64,000 nt of DNA from Kamptonema sp. UHCC 0994 (lineage in GTDB: Bacteria; Cyanobacteriota; Cyanobacteriia; Cyanobacteriales; Microcoleaceae). The position numbers and the translations under genes are program-made. Positions within the stretch are counted from its first letter, which is position 1. The number at the start of each line of letters is the position of its first letter. The notes beneath the pieces are model-generated. The model was not told where the DNA came from. It saw only the letters and a program-made list of their open reading frames with translations, and made no database searches. Below are positions 63,799-64,000 of the stretch, piece after piece. The stretch spans positions 26,551 to 90,550 of the forward strand of contig NZ_JARFTR010000098.1 in NCBI RefSeq assembly GCF_029167235.1, given 5' to 3'.

Positions 63799-63962
63799 TA
63801 TGAAGAGGAATTGATAGTTGATAATTGGTTTTTGGGAGGGCTGTGGTTATGCTGAACTTGAGCGATCCCAGAATATTTTAAGGGGAAAGCGAGCGTTTTT
63901 TTCATTAAGAACATAATGAAAGGTCGGGTGGGGATTGACAGGGCAATTTCTATTTTTTTGAT

Positions 63963-64000
63963 GACTTACGTAACGCCGCCCTCTGGGCGGTATCTTTACC
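63963..64000. repeat. Edge of a GACTTACGTAACGCCGCC dispersed repeat
   Basis: The last bases (GACTTACGTAACGCCGCC...GGGCGGTATCTTTACC) match the left half of the family seen at 45439-45490 and 59742-59826. The rest lies beyond the window. The 160 bp before it, upstream of the cpcT-like gene, hold no gene. Confidence 0.6.

Overview
The window comes from a filamentous cyanobacterium, most likely of the Oscillatoria/Microcoleus/Phormidium type. This rests on several signs: very frequent HIP1 octamers (GCGATCGC), many short tandem heptamer repeats (STRRs) between genes, and typically cyanobacterial genes (sqdB/sqdX for sulfolipid, a CpcT/CpeT bilin lyase, a DUF3769 LptD-like protein, a DUF2862 protein, a Get3d/ArsA-like ATPase, cyanobacteriochrome-type GAF domains). 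The genus is an inference; no rRNA gene is present.

Layout. 1-5.4 kb is accessory: the end of a formylglycine-generating-enzyme-like protein, a RelE-type toxin-antitoxin pair, two tandem DUF29 genes, the ArsA/Get3d-like ATPase with a DUF2862 gene, and a stand-alone IS200/IS605 TnpB element. 5.4-12.1 kb is metabolic: hisF, a tRNA-Ala(GGC), and the glycine-cleavage genes gcvT, gcvH and gcvP. 12.2-25.3 kb holds a PAS/GAF diguanylate cyclase, a Uma2 protein, a GH38 alpha-mannosidase, a DUF3769 outer-membrane candidate and uncharacterised genes. 25.4-29.8 kb holds a two-gene unit that looks like an amyloid-signalling effector/NLR pair: a 130-residue protein with a C-terminal motif and, 30 nt downstream, an nSTAND-WD40 protein carrying a related motif at its N terminus. 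29.8-40.1 kb is a signalling block on the minus strand: two tandem receiver-kinases and a 2466-residue hybrid kinase with four CBS motifs, a probable bilin-binding GAF, ten PAS units, a kinase core and a receiver. 40.6-50.3 kb carries a CSP41-like epimerase, a Ser/Thr kinase with ten TPRs, pgsA, a sugar transferase and a 1592-residue Hsp70-like protein. 50.3-51.3 kb has no large gene but contains a structured RNA that I read as an ORF-less HEARO/IscB-type omega RNA, plus a 52-residue ribbon-helix-helix gene. 51.3-59.1 kb carries a Crp-family regulator, a universal stress protein, a DUF2232 membrane protein next to a CobT-like protein, glycerate 3-kinase and a GAF-GAF-PAS adenylate cyclase. 59.8-63.8 kb is a minus-strand run of sqdX, an FkbM methyltransferase, sqdB and a cpcT-like lyase gene.

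How genes fit together. GcvT/H/P and glycerate 3-kinase are all photorespiratory steps, but they are scattered. The adenylate cyclase and the Crp-type regulator could form a cAMP circuit. SqdB and SqdX make sulfoquinovosyl diacylglycerol, with an unrelated methyltransferase gene between them. At least two sensors have GAF domains with both cysteines of DXCF cyanobacteriochromes, at matching spacing.

A theme of the whole window is repeat invasion. Heptamer arrays and MITE-like inverted repeats fill intergenic gaps, set the stop codons of several genes, and sit in frame inside gcvP, the Hsp70-like gene, the CobT-like gene, the DUF3769 gene and the giant kinase.
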